From Mesostigma viride (taxonomy: Eukaryota > Streptophyta > Mesostigmatophyceae > Mesostigmatales > Mesostigmataceae), in NCBI GenBank assembly GCA_009746045.1, contig RPFO01000246.1, positions 2,764,758 to 2,828,757 of the forward strand: a DNA stretch of 64,000 nucleotides, given 5' to 3'. The position numbers and the translations under genes were made by a program. Of this stretch, positions 34,547-46,402 are shown piece by piece (position 1 is the stretch's first letter; every line of letters begins with the position of its first letter). Below the pieces are notes generated by a model that worked only from the letters and a program-made list of their open reading frames with translations, was not told the DNA's origin and searched no databases.

Positions 34547-35423
34547 TTAACCCGTGTTTTTTTACAACGCGATACATCGCGTTGTAGGGTTAGAACGCGA
34601 TGTATCGCGTTGTAATCTGACACGTGGCCAAACATGCGATTTTTGGTCTGAAACTTTCAACATAGGTCAGAAGCATCTCATAGAATTCAAGAAAAAATCC
34701 TGGTATTTTTGGTTTTTTTTTTGTGACAGCTGCAAACAAATATGTACCACTGAAATCAGGCATTTTCGCGGGACTAAGGTGAAGACGACGGCGATGGCGG
34801 CAGGTAGATCTCGCCAGTTTTCGCGCAAATTTCAGTGGCTGTTGGGTGGCACGACCATGATGATGCGTTCAAAGGTTGATAATTAGGTTTCTACGAGTTT
34901 GTTGAGGTACGTACTGGGGCAAAGGAAACGTAGTTTTTTCCAGTTTCTCACCCAACTTTCATGCCGAAACCCTGGAGACCAGCATACATATTATTACGTC
35001 AAGACTCGGGTCTGCTGCGGCACCATGCTTGGTATTTCCATGGTGTTTCGACTTCTTAACACATGTTTATTCATTCCGAACGTCCGGACTCTCGGCTAAA
35101 CCGAGAATTGTGCAGACTTTTATTGGGTAGCGCCGGGCATGATGGTGCCTGCAAATAGCGTAAGGCGTGACCGTGGCTATTGCTACGGTATGCTGTATTT
35201 TCCTGGAAATGGCCTCTGCCACCGGCTCAATAGTGCTTGCAGGCGTAAGTATATCGTGTTTCTACCTAGTTTCGGCCAGTTTTCCACTTATTTCTACCGA
35301 CCTCTGCCCAGCCTCTCTAAGACCGCCATCCTACTCGACGTTGCTTGCATGTCAGCCATAGCAGGTTGCAGTTGTGCAGTATTTAGGTGCTGTATACGTC
35401 GTCAAGCCGTGCATATATCGTGA

Positions 35424-38400
35424 AGCATGAACCCCAATCGCCACCCTCCCCCCCCCCCCCCCCCCCCCCACCCCCACCTCCAGCACTACCCTTCTCCACC
35501 CCCACCCCCACCCCCACCCCCCCGCTAATAGGGCAACGGCCCATTCTTGGTATTGCTAGTTTTAACGTGCGCACCCTCCCCGCAGATCCTTCTACGAGCG
35601 GCGGCACCCCAGCACGCCAACGCGTCGACGAGCTGATCGCCCTGTGCGCCGACAACAAGATCGCTGTTCTTGGAGTCCAGGAGCACCGACGCACCGTTGA
35701 CCCTCAGCACGCGGTCAACGGTCTGCTGGTCGACGACCTGCGTGCAGGCTGGCGGTTCCACTATGGTGGCGGCGACGCGCCGGGCCAAGGGGTGTGGGCC
35801 TCTTGTGCTCGCCGGCAGCATCAGAGCAGCTCCAGTCCATCGTGCTGCGGTCCCCGCGTGTGCTAGTGGCCACTTTTTCGGCCACTGAGGGCCATTCACA
35901 CCACACGCTAACCGTTATCGTGGGATATGCACCACATGCGGGTCGAGCTCAGGCGGAACGTCAGGCCTTCTTCGACGCCCTCAAGGAGGAGGAGGCCAAC
36001 ATCCCAGCTCGGCACTTCCTGGTTATGCTGCTCGACGCCAACGCCACGCTGCCAGTTGGCACTGGGGGCGCTCAGTATTCCCCAACCAACACGACAGCCA
36101 ACGGTAACACGCCTTTATTTGCGAATCTGCTGGCAGAATCTGCGCTGGTTGCATGCAATGCTTCTTTCGCACGCCCCGCTGAGCAGCTGGCCACCTTTTT
36201 TGGGCCGTCGGATCGGGTGGTGTGCCTTGATTATGTCTGCGTACGTCGGGCTCAGCGCCCCTCAGTTGTCGATGCTCGCGTCCTGCAAGATTCTGTCAGC
36301 ACGGTGGAATCTGATCATCGTCTCGTGCTCGCTCGCATCAGATTGCGGTTTCCTGGGGTGAAACCGTCGCGACAGCTGGCACCTCAGCCAGATCTGAAAG
36401 TGCTCCGGATTGTGCTGAAGGATGCCGACAAGATGTCAGCAGCAGAGCAGGCCGCTATGTCGCACAGGGATGATTTCCTGGCCGTATTCGACGCCGGGGG
36501 CAGCCGACAGCAGTTACACGCCATTCCGCCGCCGGGGGATATTTCAGTGATCCTCCGTGGTGTCGCCGCCAAGTATCGCCTGGCTGCCCGCACCCTCCCC
36601 ACCTTGCCTCCGCGTCGGCAGCTTGCTGTCCACCGTCACGCACCGACAGTGGTCGCCGCCAGGCAGATGCTCCGCCGCAACAGAGATCCGCTCGCCAAAC
36701 CTGGGCTGCAAGCAGCTCTGAGGGCCGCCTACGAGCAGGCTGAGAAGGCAGATGCTCAGCAGATGGTCAAGGACCTGCGCAGCTGCCAGCAGAAGCACGA
36801 CGGCAAGGGGGCCTGGTTCTGGTACAAGCGCCTCGGGCACCCGGACGGCCTCGGCCGGCCCCACCGCCACGACGTCCCCGGCGCCCCAGCCAAGCGGCTT
36901 CGTACCTGGGCCACGGCCACGGCCGAGGTCGTGGGGACAGCTGCGCCGCCCCCACCCCTGCTCCCAGCCGCCGCCGCCCGCCCGGCCGCCCTGGCCGGCC
37001 CCGCAGGGCCCCCGGCCCCGCCTAGGTCAGCGGCGGACTACCTAGTCCCCCCGCTGGTCGGCCCACTTGGCGACCCGTCTGACATGCCTCCTTTCACCTC
37101 TCGCGAGGTCACGGAGGCGGTCCAGCGCCTGCGTTATGACGCAGCCACCGGCTCTGACGAGATTCCGGCCGCAGTTGTAAAACTTGCAGCCGAATTCGAG
37201 GACACAGGTGTTATGCTGCTCTTCCGGGACATCTGCAACCGCCTTCTGCTGTCGTCGCAACCACCTCCAGCGGCCTGGCAACACAGTTTTCGCACGATGC
37301 TGTACAAGAACAAGGGGTCGCCTGCCGACCCCGGCAACTACAGAGGGGTGTGCATTCAAAGTGCCCCCCTCAAGCTTCTTATGCGGCTCATCCTGAACCG
37401 CCTGCGCACGGCCCTGGACGGTCACCTCAGCGAGACTCAGCACGGCTTCCGTTCAGGTCGCAACACAGTACAGGCGCTCTTCGCTACTCGCCGACTGGTG
37501 GAGGAACTGCAACGCCTTCAGCCTGGTGAGTCCCCTTTGCACCTTGTGCTGGTGGACTTCATCAAAGCCTTCGATTCGGTTTTCTGGCCTGCGCTTTGGG
37601 ACATCCTCGAGTTGTTCCGGATCCCCCGCCCCCTGATTGCTGTCATCCGCAACCTGTATGAAGGGTCCACCACTTCGGTGCGCACTTCTTACGGGACCAC
37701 GCCCCCATGCCCTTTACAGAAGGGTGTGTGGCAGGGCTGCGTGCTGTCGCCCTACCTGTTCATTATTGTTGTCGAATACGTAATGATTCAGGCGCGCAAG
37801 CGATTTGCCCGCATCGTGGGCAGGGAACCAGGAGTGCAGGTTGCTAACAAATTCTGGCATGGCGGTGCGGACACGGAGATTCGGCTAGCAGACATCATTT
37901 ACGCAGACGACACCACCCTCTTTGAGGACACTGAGCACGTGCAGACATGGCTTGACTGCCTGGCTCTCGAGGCCCGTGCAGTGGGGCTTGAGGTCAGCAA
38001 GAAGACAGAGGCCCTGGCGGTTGGGCTCACCACCTCAGCGCCGCCCCTCTATCTCCTAGACGGCTCTCGAGTCCTGTATCGGGACCGCGTTAAGCTGCTA
38101 GGCAGCCTGCTCCCTAGCTGCGAGGTGGATGTGGACCACCGCATCTCCCTCGCCTGGCACGCTTTACGCCAGTACCGGGCCCTATGGCGCAAGCCCCTGG
38201 GCAAGATCGAGAAACAGGACCTGTTCAAGGTCCTCGTCCTTCCTGTTCTCACGTATGGCGCCGAGACGTGGACCCTCACCGCCGACCTGGCCCGCAAGCT
38301 GGACGGCGCGGTCACCAGCATGCTGCGTTCCATTTTCAGAGTAGGATATGCTGCTCATGTCCGCAATGAGGACCTGTACCAGGGCATGCCCTATATCACC

Positions 38401-38914
38401 AGCACAATTAAGCAACGCCGCCTGCAGCTAGTAGGGCACCTAGCTCGCACCAACCAGGTAGACACCTCACGTGGCCCCCCCGCAGGACTGCGACCAGCCC
38501 AGCCTGGCCGGCACCTCCTGACGTGGGCTGGGCCCAGTGATGTTAGACGCCGCAAGGCCCGCACCTTCAAAGAACAGCTAGTAGAGGACATGGGGGGCCT
38601 AGGCCTCTCCGTGATTTGGAAGAAGATGATGGACAAGGCCAAGTGGGCCCAGGTCATAGAGGACAACGAGCCCCCCCCAGTGGGGAAGCGCCCGCGTGTG
38701 CAATCCCGCGGGAGGCACGCTAGATAGCTCCCCCTAGGGCAGCGTGCGGCTGCCTAGATAGATGATGTAGATAGAATGTTGTTAGATAGATGTAGTATGT
38801 AGCCAATGTAGATAGATTAGACCGGTAGGAATGTTGCACCCATCCATCCATTCATCGGGGTTAATGCTCCGTGACTCCCCAACGGGAGCACGAGTCTAAT
38901 TAATTAATTAATTA
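35424..38914 (+). mobile_element. LINE-1-family retrotransposon, copy A (5'-truncated)
   Basis: The copy is bounded by a direct repeat ATATATCGTGA (35413-35423 and 38915-38925), which marks target-primed insertion. Its 5' end is truncated inside the ORF2 polyproline region; the C-rich run is at 35446-35470. Its 3' end has the TGCTCC...GGAGCA hairpin (38867-38892) and a (TAAT)n tail. It is nearly identical to copy B in inverted orientation. Confidence 0.92.
35431..38727 (+). pseudogene. LINE ORF2: AP-type endonuclease plus reverse transcriptase, one frameshift
   Basis: The endonuclease shows SFNVRTL, GVQEHRR, LLDANATL and SDHRL, the usual catalytic set of the APE-like family. The reverse transcriptase shows FIKAFDSV (motif A), GVWQGCVLSPYLF (B), IYADDTTLF (C) and KLLGSLLP. 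A C-terminal LTYGAETWTL region follows. One base is missing near 35790 relative to copy B, which breaks the frame inside the endonuclease; downstream the frame is open for 977 codons. The N-terminus is lost to 5' truncation. It presumably encoded the enzyme for target-primed reverse transcription. The clade looks L1-like, but I have not placed it. Confidence 0.93.
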
Positions 38915-39811
38915 ATATATCGTGAGGATTGGATGTTGATGGTTTATACTGCGTTGATTGTGCAAGAAGACCAGCTAGGTGCCCATAATCATGGTGTATA
39001 ATCATGTGTTGTTAGCATCTTGCCACCATTTGCTAGCATGCATTCCAGCGTCATCTTTGCCTGCATGTAAGCTCATGGATCACTCAACCTATCCAAGCCT
39101 TGCATTACACGTGCCTCTTTCTTTCAGTATTGCACGCGACGGTTATGGAATGAAAACCTAGCACCTCCGTTCCCACGAGGCATGTGCTCAACACGTTGTG
39201 AGAGTGGATGATGCTTTGGCTATGGCTGCCTGATTCAGTCATATTAGGTCATCCAGTCATGATGTTTGATGCATGTTTGATGCAGTATAACTTATACAAC
39301 ACCTATTTTCAACGTTTTGACCCTCCAAGCTCACTATGGCCGCGTTTATGGGGCTCATGTCGTTGAGTCATGTTGTGAAGGGCTCTCATTTTTTTCCACT
39401 GCGTTGTACTGCGTTGTAATTGTGATGCTAATGAAGAATAGCTCCAGTGGCCCAATGGGCCTGAGTTTTGTTTCACAGCGCCTGCATATGTTGCCCATAG
39501 CTCGTGCAAGAAGCCAGATTTTTTTCATGAACCATTTGTGAATAAGCACATGACTTGTGACCTAGGGTCAAGAAATCGCGGTCATGGTCAGACCCCCCTG
39601 TATTCAAACCAGTGTATCTCTCTAATGAAGTTGCATTTTGTAGGTCTGAGTAGCTCAAAAAATCCTTTGATTTATGGGCTTTCAGGAAAGTATATACATA
39701 ACCATGAAAAAAAAAATTCCTAAGGTGCTATACGCGTTCTAAAAAAAGCTTACAACGCGATAGGCGATATATCGCGTTCTAATTAAAAAAAAAAAAAAAA
39801 ACACGGGTTAA

Positions 39812-39891
39812 TTAGACTCGTGCTCCCGTTGGGGAGTCACGGAGCATTAACCCCGATGGATGGATGGGTGGGTGCAAACAGTCCTACCGGT
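39812..39891 (-). mobile_element. Solo LINE-1 3' terminus (~80 bp)
   Basis: This is a second copy of the last ~80 bp of the LINE (hairpin and CCCATCCATCC stretch), placed directly beyond the (TAAT)n tail of copy B. It is either a severely truncated insertion into the tail or a duplicated 3' end. Confidence 0.85.
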
Positions 39892-40049
39892 CTAATTAAT
39901 TAATTAATTAATTAGACTCGTGCTCCCGTTGGGGAGTCACGGAGCATTAACCCCGATGAATGGATGGATGGGTGCAACATTCCTACCGGTCTAATCTATC
40001 TACATTGGCTACATACTACATCTATCTAACAGCATTCTAACTACAACAT

Positions 40050-43000
40050 CTATCTAGGCCGCCGCACGCTGCCCGAGGGGGAGCTATCTGGCGTGCCTCC
40101 CGTGGGATTGCACACGCGGGCGCTTCCCCACTGGGGGGGCTCATTGTCCTCTATGACCTGGGCCCACTTGGCCTTGTCCATCATCTTCTTCCAAATCACG
40201 GAGAGGCCGAGGCCCCCCATGTCCTCTACTAGCTGTTCCTTGAAGGTGCGGGCCTTGCGGCGTCTAACATCACTAGGCCCAGCCCACGTCAGGAGGTGCC
40301 GGCCAGGCTGGGCTGGTCGCAGTCCTGCGGGGGGGCCACGTGAGGTGTCTACCTGGTTGGTGCGAGCTAGGTGCCCTACTGCCCCTACAAGCTGCAGGCG
40401 GCGAACGTTGCTTAATGGTGCTGGTGATATAGGGCATGCCCTGGTACAGGTCCTCATTGCGGACATGAGCAGCATATCCTACTCTGAAAATGGAACGCAG
40501 CATGCTGGTGACCGCGCCGTCCAGCTTGCGGGCCAGGTCGGCGGTGAGGGTCCACGTCTCGGCGCCATACGTGAGAACAGGAAGGAGGAGGACCTTGAAC
40601 AGGTCCTGTTTCTCGATCTTGCCCAGGGGCTTGCGCCACAGGGCCCGGTACTGACGTAAAGCGTGCCAGGCGAGGGAGATGCGATGGTCCACATCAGCCT
40701 CGCAGCTGGGGAGCAGGCTGCCCAGCAGCTTAACGCGGTCCCGATACGGGACTCGAGAGCCGTCTAGGAGATAGAGGGGCGGCGCTGGGTTGGTGAGCCC
40801 AACCGCCAGGGCCTCTGTCTTCTTGCTGACCTCAAGCCCCACTGCACGGGCCTCGAGAGCCAGGCAGTCAAGCCATGTCTGCACGTGCTCAGTGTCCTCG
40901 AAGAGGGTGGTGTCGTCTGCGTAAATGATGTCTGCTAGCCGAATCTCCGTGTCCGCACCGCCATGCCAGAATTTGTTAGCAACCTGCACTCCTGGTTCCC
41001 TGCCCACGATGCGGGCAAATCGCTTGCGCGCCTGAATCATTACGTATTCGACAACAATAATGAACAGGTAGGGCGACAGCACGCAGCCCTGCCACACACC
41101 CTTCTGTAAAGGGCATGGGGGCGTGGTCCCGTAAGAAGTGCGCACCGAAGTGGTGGACCCTTCATACAGGTTGCGGATGACAGCAATCAGGGGGCGGGGG
41201 ATCCGGAACAACTCGAGGATGTCCCAAAGCGCAGGCCAGAAAACCGAATCGAAGGCTTTGATGAAGTCCACCAGCACAAGGTGCAAAGGGGACTCACCAG
41301 GCTGAAGGCGTTGCAGTTCCTCCACCAGGCGGCGAGTAGCGAAGAGCGCCTGTACTGTGTTGCGACCTGAACGGAAGCCGTGCTGAGTCTCGCTGAGGTG
41401 ACCGTCCAGGGCCGTGCGCAGGCGGTTCAGGATGAGCCGCATAAGAAGCTTGAGGGGGGCACTTTGAATGCACACCCCTCTGTAGTTGCCGGGGTCGGCA
41501 GGCGACCCCTTGTTCTTGTACAGCATCGTGCGAAAACTGTGTTGCCAGGCCGCTGGAGGTGGTTGCGACGACAGCAGAAGGCGGTTGCAGATGTCCCGGA
41601 AGAGCAGCATAACACCTGTGTCCTCGAATTCGGCTGCAAGTTTTACAACTGCGGCCGGAATCTCGTCAGAGCCGGTGGCTGCGTCATAACGCAGGCGCTG
41701 GACCGCCTCCGTGACCTCGCGAGAGGTGAAAGGAGGCATGTCAGACGGGTCGCCAAGTGGGCCGACCAGCGGGGGGACTAGGTAGTCCGCCGCTGACCTA
41801 GGCGGGGCGGGGGCCCAGCGGGGCCGGCCAGGGCGGCCGGGCGGGCGGCGGCGGCTGGGAGCAGGGGTGGGGGCGGCGCAGCTGTCCCCACGACCTCGGC
41901 CGTGGCCGTGGCCCAGGTACGAAGCCGCTTGGCTGGGGCGCCGGGGACGTCGTGGCGGTGGGGCCGGCCGAGGCCGTCCGGGTGCCCGAGGCGCTTGTAC
42001 CAGAACCAGGCCCCCTTGCCGTCGTGCTTCTGCTGGCAGCTGCGCAGGTCCTTGACCATCTGCTGAGCATCTGCCTTCTCAGCCTGCTCGTAGGCGGCCC
42101 TCAGAGCTGCTTGCAGCCCAGGTTTGGCGATCGGATCTCTGTTGCGGCGGAGCATCTGCCTGGCGGCGACCACTGTCGGTGCGTGACGGTGGACAGCAAG
42201 CTGCCGACGCGGAGGCAAGGTGGGGAGGGTGCGGGCAGCCAGGCGATACTTGGCGGCGACACCACGGAGGATCACTGAAATACCCCGGCGGCGGAATGGC
42301 GTGTAACTGCTGTCGGCTGCCCCCGGCGTCGAATACGGCCAGGAAATCATCCCTGTGCGACATAGCGGCCTGCTCTGCTGCTGACATCTTGTCGGCATCC
42401 TTCAGCACAATCCGGAGCACTTTCAGATCTGGCTGAGGTGCCAGCTGTCGCGACGGTTTCAACCCAGGAAACCGCAATCTGATGCGAGCGAGCACGAGAC
42501 GATGATCAGATTCCACTGTGCTGACAGAATCTTGCAGGACGCGAGCATCGACAACTGAGGGGCGCTGAGCCCGACGTACGCAGACATAATCAAGGCACAC
42601 CACCCGATCCGACGGCCCAAAAAAGGTGGCCAGCTGCTCAGCGGGGCGTGCGAAAGAAGCATTGCATGCAACCAGCGCAGATTCTGCCAGCAGATTCGCA
42701 AATAAAGGCGTGTTACCGTTGGCTGTCGTGTTGGTTGGGGAATACTGAGCGCCCCCAGTGCCAACTGGCAGCGTGGCGTTGGCGTCGAGCAGCATAACCA
42801 GGAAGTGCCGAGCTGGGATGTTGGCCTCCTCCTCCTTGAGAGCGTCGAAGAAGGCCTGACGTTCCGCCTGAGCTCGACCCGCATGTGGTGCATATCCCAC
42901 GATAACGGTTAGCGTGTGGTGTGAATGGCCCTCAGTGGCTGAAAAAGTGGCCACTAGCACACGCGGGGACCGCAGCACGATGGACTGGAGCTGCTCTGAT

Positions 43001-43632
43001 GCTGCCGGCGAGCACAAGAGGCCCACACCACCTTGGCCCGGCGCGTCGCCGCCACCATAGTGGAACCGCCAGCCTGCACGCAGGTCGTCGACCAGCAGAC
43101 CGTTGACCGCGTGCTGAGGGTCAACGGTGCGTCGGTGCTCCTGGACTCCAAGAACAGCGATCTTGTTGTCGGCGCACAGGGCGATCAGCTCGTCGACGCG
43201 TTGGCGTGCTGGGGTGCCGCCGCTCGTAGAAGGATCTGCAGGGAGGGTGCGCACGTTAAAACTTGCAATGCCAAGAATGGGCCGTTGCCCTATTAGCGGG
43301 GGGGTGGGGGTGGGGGTGGGGGTGGAGAAGGGTAGTGCTGGAGGTGGGGGTGGGGGTGGGGGGGGGGGAGGGGGAGGGTGGCGATTGGGGTTAATGCTTG
43401 TCAACGCATGGAGGCTTTCTTTCAGGACGGATATGCGTCGTCTCCGTCCTGGCTGGGGTCGCCGGCGTGTCGACTGGGCCTCATCCCGCTCAAGGCGGGC
43501 TAGGAGGCGTGTAAGGCTGGTAAATTGGCGGGAAGGTTGACCGTGGCGTGCCTGGCGACCTTGCATCCTGATCATGCTCGCACGGTGCGACATGAGGATG
43601 GAAAGGGGCTTGTTTATAAAGGCTGTGCCCAA
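40050..43632 (-). pseudogene. LINE ORF2 (endonuclease-reverse transcriptase), multiply frameshifted
   Basis: This is the same protein as in copy A but with an intact N-terminus, including a basic region and a polyproline run. The endonuclease segment is in frame (GVQEHRR, LLDANATL, SDHRL). Compared with copy A it has a 2-base loss near 42283, a 1-base loss near 41808, an insertion near 40380-40410 and a 1-base loss near 40138. The reverse transcriptase core (41739-40480) is uninterrupted, with FIKAFDSV, GVWQGCVLSPY and YADDTT. It starts about 36 bp after the ORF1 stop. Confidence 0.93.
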
Positions 43633-43667
43633 AGCCTATTGTACCGCGAGGCCGCGAGGGTGTGCCC

Positions 43668-45007
43668 TTACCGGGCGCCATCCATACCCGGGACGTGCGT
43701 AGACGATGATGACGCAGCTGGGGCGGGCCTGGTACGGCCCGACTTGTGCCGCTTGTTAGGAGCCTGCGCCTCCGTGCGCTGGCCGTTGATGAACAGCACG
43801 GGGGTGTCGTGGACGAGGCGGACGTAGACCTTCTGGCCCTCATTCTTGGCCTTGATCGCCACGTCGCTGCCCAGCAGACCGTTCTTGATGACTAGCTGGG
43901 CCGGTGAGAGGAGGTCGTCGAGGCTCGGCGCGTTTCTCCCGCCTAGGAGCTTGCGGGCCTGGAGTACCTTCACCTTGCTGGCCACATTCGCGAAGGTCAC
44001 CCGGATGGGGCCAGGCTGGCCCGCCATCCAAGCTGCCGACTCGATGCGGATGCGCTCGTTGCCCAGCTGCAGCCGGCCCACGATGAGGTTCTGGTACAGG
44101 CGTTGCGCTAGCATCAGGTCCGTTTCTGGCTGTGGCGCGACCTGGAAATATCGAACCACTATACTGCGTGACCGCTGGTCCTCCTCCACAGCAGTCTTGT
44201 GGGCTGCAGCCCCCTGCGTGCGGCATCCTCCATCAGGTTGGCAATGTCGGTCTGTTTCACCATGTTAGCGTAGCTGGTGGGTGCAGGGGCGGCTTGCTGG
44301 GGCGGGGTAGTCATGGCGGCCTTGACCTCGGCAATGCTTGATTGGAGCTCAGCAGTGTCTTGGCGGATAGCAGTGGATAGGGCGCCGAGTTGAGCGGCCA
44401 TGTCGTCGACTTTCTGGTTGAGCTGGCGCAGGGTTGCGTCCGGGGAAGCAATGGGGGTATTGGCGGTGCCATCGGCATCCTCGAAAGCGGCAAAAAGTGC
44501 CCGGAGGCAAGGGGCCTTCGCGTAGCTCAGAAAAACAGAAAGACGAAGCTGTGGCAGCTCCAGATGGTGAACGTCGTCCACCGAAGTCTCGCTAGACGTG
44601 CTGGGAAAATGTAGCTCATGGCCTTTGGCGTGCAGGAGGAGCAGGATAGCCTGCGCCTGCTCGGCGGTAAGCGAAAAGAACCGGTGCTCGGCGACAGTCC
44701 CGCCAGGCAGGAAGTCCGCTGGGTCAAACGTAGCGTCGGCGATGGCGTCGTCGTCGTCGTCGTCAAGGGGGTCGGTCTCACGGGAAACCTCGCTGGAAAC
44801 AGGAGCCGCTGGCGGAGGGATCTGGCTGTCCATCTCGTCGACGGGGCCGGGGCAATGCCGCTTAGACGAAACGTTAATGGCGGCATCAGCAGACGATGGC
44901 TGGGTCGCAATGGTGTCCACAGCATCGACTAGTTGCATGATGGTATGAGGCGCTGAATCCCCCCCATCGGCGGGGGAGTGGGAGGCGGCTGAAGGTGATT
45001 CCGCCAT
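43668..45007 (-). pseudogene. LINE ORF1 (RNA-binding, gag-like), one frameshift
   Basis: The first ~275 residues, from ATG at 45007, include an acidic run (LDDDDDDAIAD) and a probable coiled-coil stretch (LRQLNQKVDDMAAQL...LQSSIAEVKAAM). A frameshift near 44180 moves into a 173-residue frame with VRYFQVAP, RVTFANVASKVKVLQARKLL and LDDLLSPAQ. That arrangement (coiled coil, RRM-like domain, C-terminal domain) matches L1-type ORF1 proteins, which coat the element RNA. The family call is from pattern only. Confidence 0.75.
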
Positions 45008-45236
45008 GGCTACTTTCCGGAAAATACGATCCCTGCCTGCGCTGCGTTTTATGATATTGCGCTAAATCTTGGGCGATGGCGGCTGAAAATTATATCATCG
45101 TGTTCGTCATCAAAAGACGCTTCTACTGCAATTTACCCGACCAAATTTCATGCCCGGAAATAAAAGTTATGAGCATTCTCGGCATCCATAGCTCGCCAAG
45201 GCATAGCTTATAGCCCATAGCTTATAGCCCATAGCT

Positions 45237-45352
45237 TACCGGTCTAAGCTATCTACCTCAGCTACCTACAACATCTATCTAACAGCAACTAACTACAACA
45301 TCTATCTAGATACAGCATCACGTGGCCATAGGGGAGCTGTCTGGCGTGCCTC
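45237..45352 (-). mobile_element. LINE-1 3'-UTR fragment
   Basis: The words CATCTATCTAACAGCA, ACTACAACATCTATCTAG and GGGAGCT(G/A)TCTGGCGTGCC match the region just after ORF2 of copy B (39990-40100). The terminal hairpin is absent. Next to it lies a short tandem ATAGCTTATAGCCC (45200-45235). Confidence 0.8.
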
Positions 45353-45355
45353 CCG

Positions 45356-45560
45356 TCTAGCCATTAAATAATTAATTAATTAGAAACATAACTCCGTTGG
45401 GAGTATCTGTAGTGCTCACATATCCCAGAGAGGGGGCATATGGCTTTTAATACATTCTAAGCTACTTCCTGCAAGGGTGGGAATGTAAACAACACTTGCT
45501 CTAGGTGCACCAAGGGCACCGGCACCACCAGGATCTATCAAGCACAGCCCAGCTATAGCC
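45356..45560 (-). mobile_element. LINE-3 3'-end relic
   Basis: A reversed TAAT-type tail is followed by AACTCCGTTGGGAGT and then CATATGGC, TTAATACATTCT, CTACTTCCTGCAAGGGTGGG and GTGCACCAAGGGCACC. This is the inverse of 45870-46015. Confidence 0.8.
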
Positions 45561-45566
45561 CATATA

Positions 45567-45600
45567 TGACAGGCTCCCCTTAACCTTGGGGAGCCTGTCA
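45567..45600. repeat. Perfect 13-bp hairpin, 8-nt loop
   Basis: TGACAGGCTCCCC at 45567-45579 pairs exactly with GGGGAGCCTGTCA at 45588-45600. It lies between two LINE-3 relics in opposite orientation. It is too far from any gene to be called a terminator. Confidence 0.9.
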
Positions 45601-45639
45601 TGGGGGGGGATGATCACCATGCATGGCTATACACGGGCT

Positions 45640-46020
45640 AGGGCATGGCTTAAGAATTCTCATCAGAGAGTGACTCTAGCTCTGTATAGGCAGGGCTGAG
45701 CTAAATTCTTAATATGCATCATCCATGGGGTGTAGGTCATTATAGGCAGGGCGTGACTAAATGTTGAAAGCATCATCCATGGGGGCCATTATGGGCGCAC
45801 ATGCGCGTGGGCTCTTCCCCCACATAACATACTCCCCCTTAGCTGGGCATTGTGTGAAGATTATGAGGGTGCAGGTGCCTTGGTGCACCTAGAGCAAGGG
45901 TCGCTTACATTCCCACCCTTGCAGGAAGTAGCCTAGAATGTATTGAAAGCCATATGCCCCTTCTCAGGGATATGTGCTACATTGACTCCCAACGGAGTGA
46001 TGTTCCTAATTAATTAATGC
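45640..46020 (+). mobile_element. LINE-3 3'-end relic
   Basis: It carries the family 3'-UTR words, TTCTCAGGGATATGTGCTA, the hairpin ACTCCCAACGGAGT near 45985 and a short TAATTAATTAAT tail. Two internal copies of CATCATCCATGGGG are present (near 45720 and 45772). Confidence 0.8.
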
Positions 46021-46074
46021 GCGTGGGCCACGTGGTAGGCTAAGCCTTCCTAATCTACACTACTACTATATTCC

Positions 46075-46290
46075 CTAGACTGGGGTGGCAGGGGGTGCCT
46101 GCCAGGGCTTATGGTCAACGTGGATGACGTCCCCCCTCCAGTATACCGGTTTCCCCCCTGCGCTCTGCCGGATCTGGAGGTAGGTCGGCCATAGCTCGCG
46201 TCGTCGTTGTTGCTGGGCCAGGGTCAGGTCAGCCAGCCATGCTACGTCCTTAATTGCTACATGCTTCGCTTGCTTGCCCACGCTCCTCGT
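46075..46290 (-). mobile_element. LINE-3 ORF1 C-terminal relic
   Basis: The minus-strand frame reads DLTLAQQQRRRELWPTYLQ, then GGKPVYWRGD, and ends KPWQAPPATPV and stop. It matches the plus-strand relics at 34100-34278 and 46480-46680. It is the ORF1 end only. Confidence 0.75.
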
Positions 46291-46295
46291 TATGA

Positions 46296-46355
46296 TATCA
46301 AGGAGACAACCAGCGCAGGCCAGAAATCGGGAGAATCCGGACCATGGTAGCTCGC
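46296..46355 (+). repeat. Dispersed repeat family X
   Basis: ATCAAGGAGACAACCAGCG, CAGGCCAGAAATCGGGAGAA and CCGGACCATGGTAGCTCG appear in order, as near 58643. It sits between the two inverted ORF1 relics. Confidence 0.8.
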
Positions 46356-46402
46356 ACTGGTAAGGGCAAGCCGCGGGGGTAATTAAGGCCGGCCCCTCCC
46401 CC

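Larger units (their letters stand above)
34551..39807. mobile_element. TTAA-flanked piggyBac-like non-autonomous DNA element, interrupted by a LINE
   Basis: The left end is TTAA then CCCGTGTTTTTTT at 34551. The right end is the exact inverse before TTAA at 39808. Both ends carry subterminal palindromes built from ACAACGCGAT and ATCGCGTTGT (34567-34615 and 39735-39780). Duplicated TTAA and CCC termini are the usual form of the piggyBac superfamily. Removing the LINE at 35424-38914 and one copy of its target-site duplication leaves about 1.75 kb with no recognisable transposase, so it is probably non-autonomous. Confidence 0.8.
39892..45180 (-). mobile_element. LINE-1-family retrotransposon, copy B (near full length)
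   Basis: It reads on the minus strand from an apparent 5' UTR near 45180, through ORF1 (45007-43668) and ORF2 (43632-40050), to the 3' hairpin and (TAAT)n tail at 39892-39940. The 5' boundary is approximate. Both ORFs are broken by small indels. Its 3' 3.5 kb is an inverted near-copy of element A, about 1 kb away. Confidence 0.9.

Noticed and set aside
36384-43827. Numerous frames opposite the LINE ORF2 coding strands
   Set aside because: They mirror each other in copies A and B as shadows of GC-rich coding sequence.
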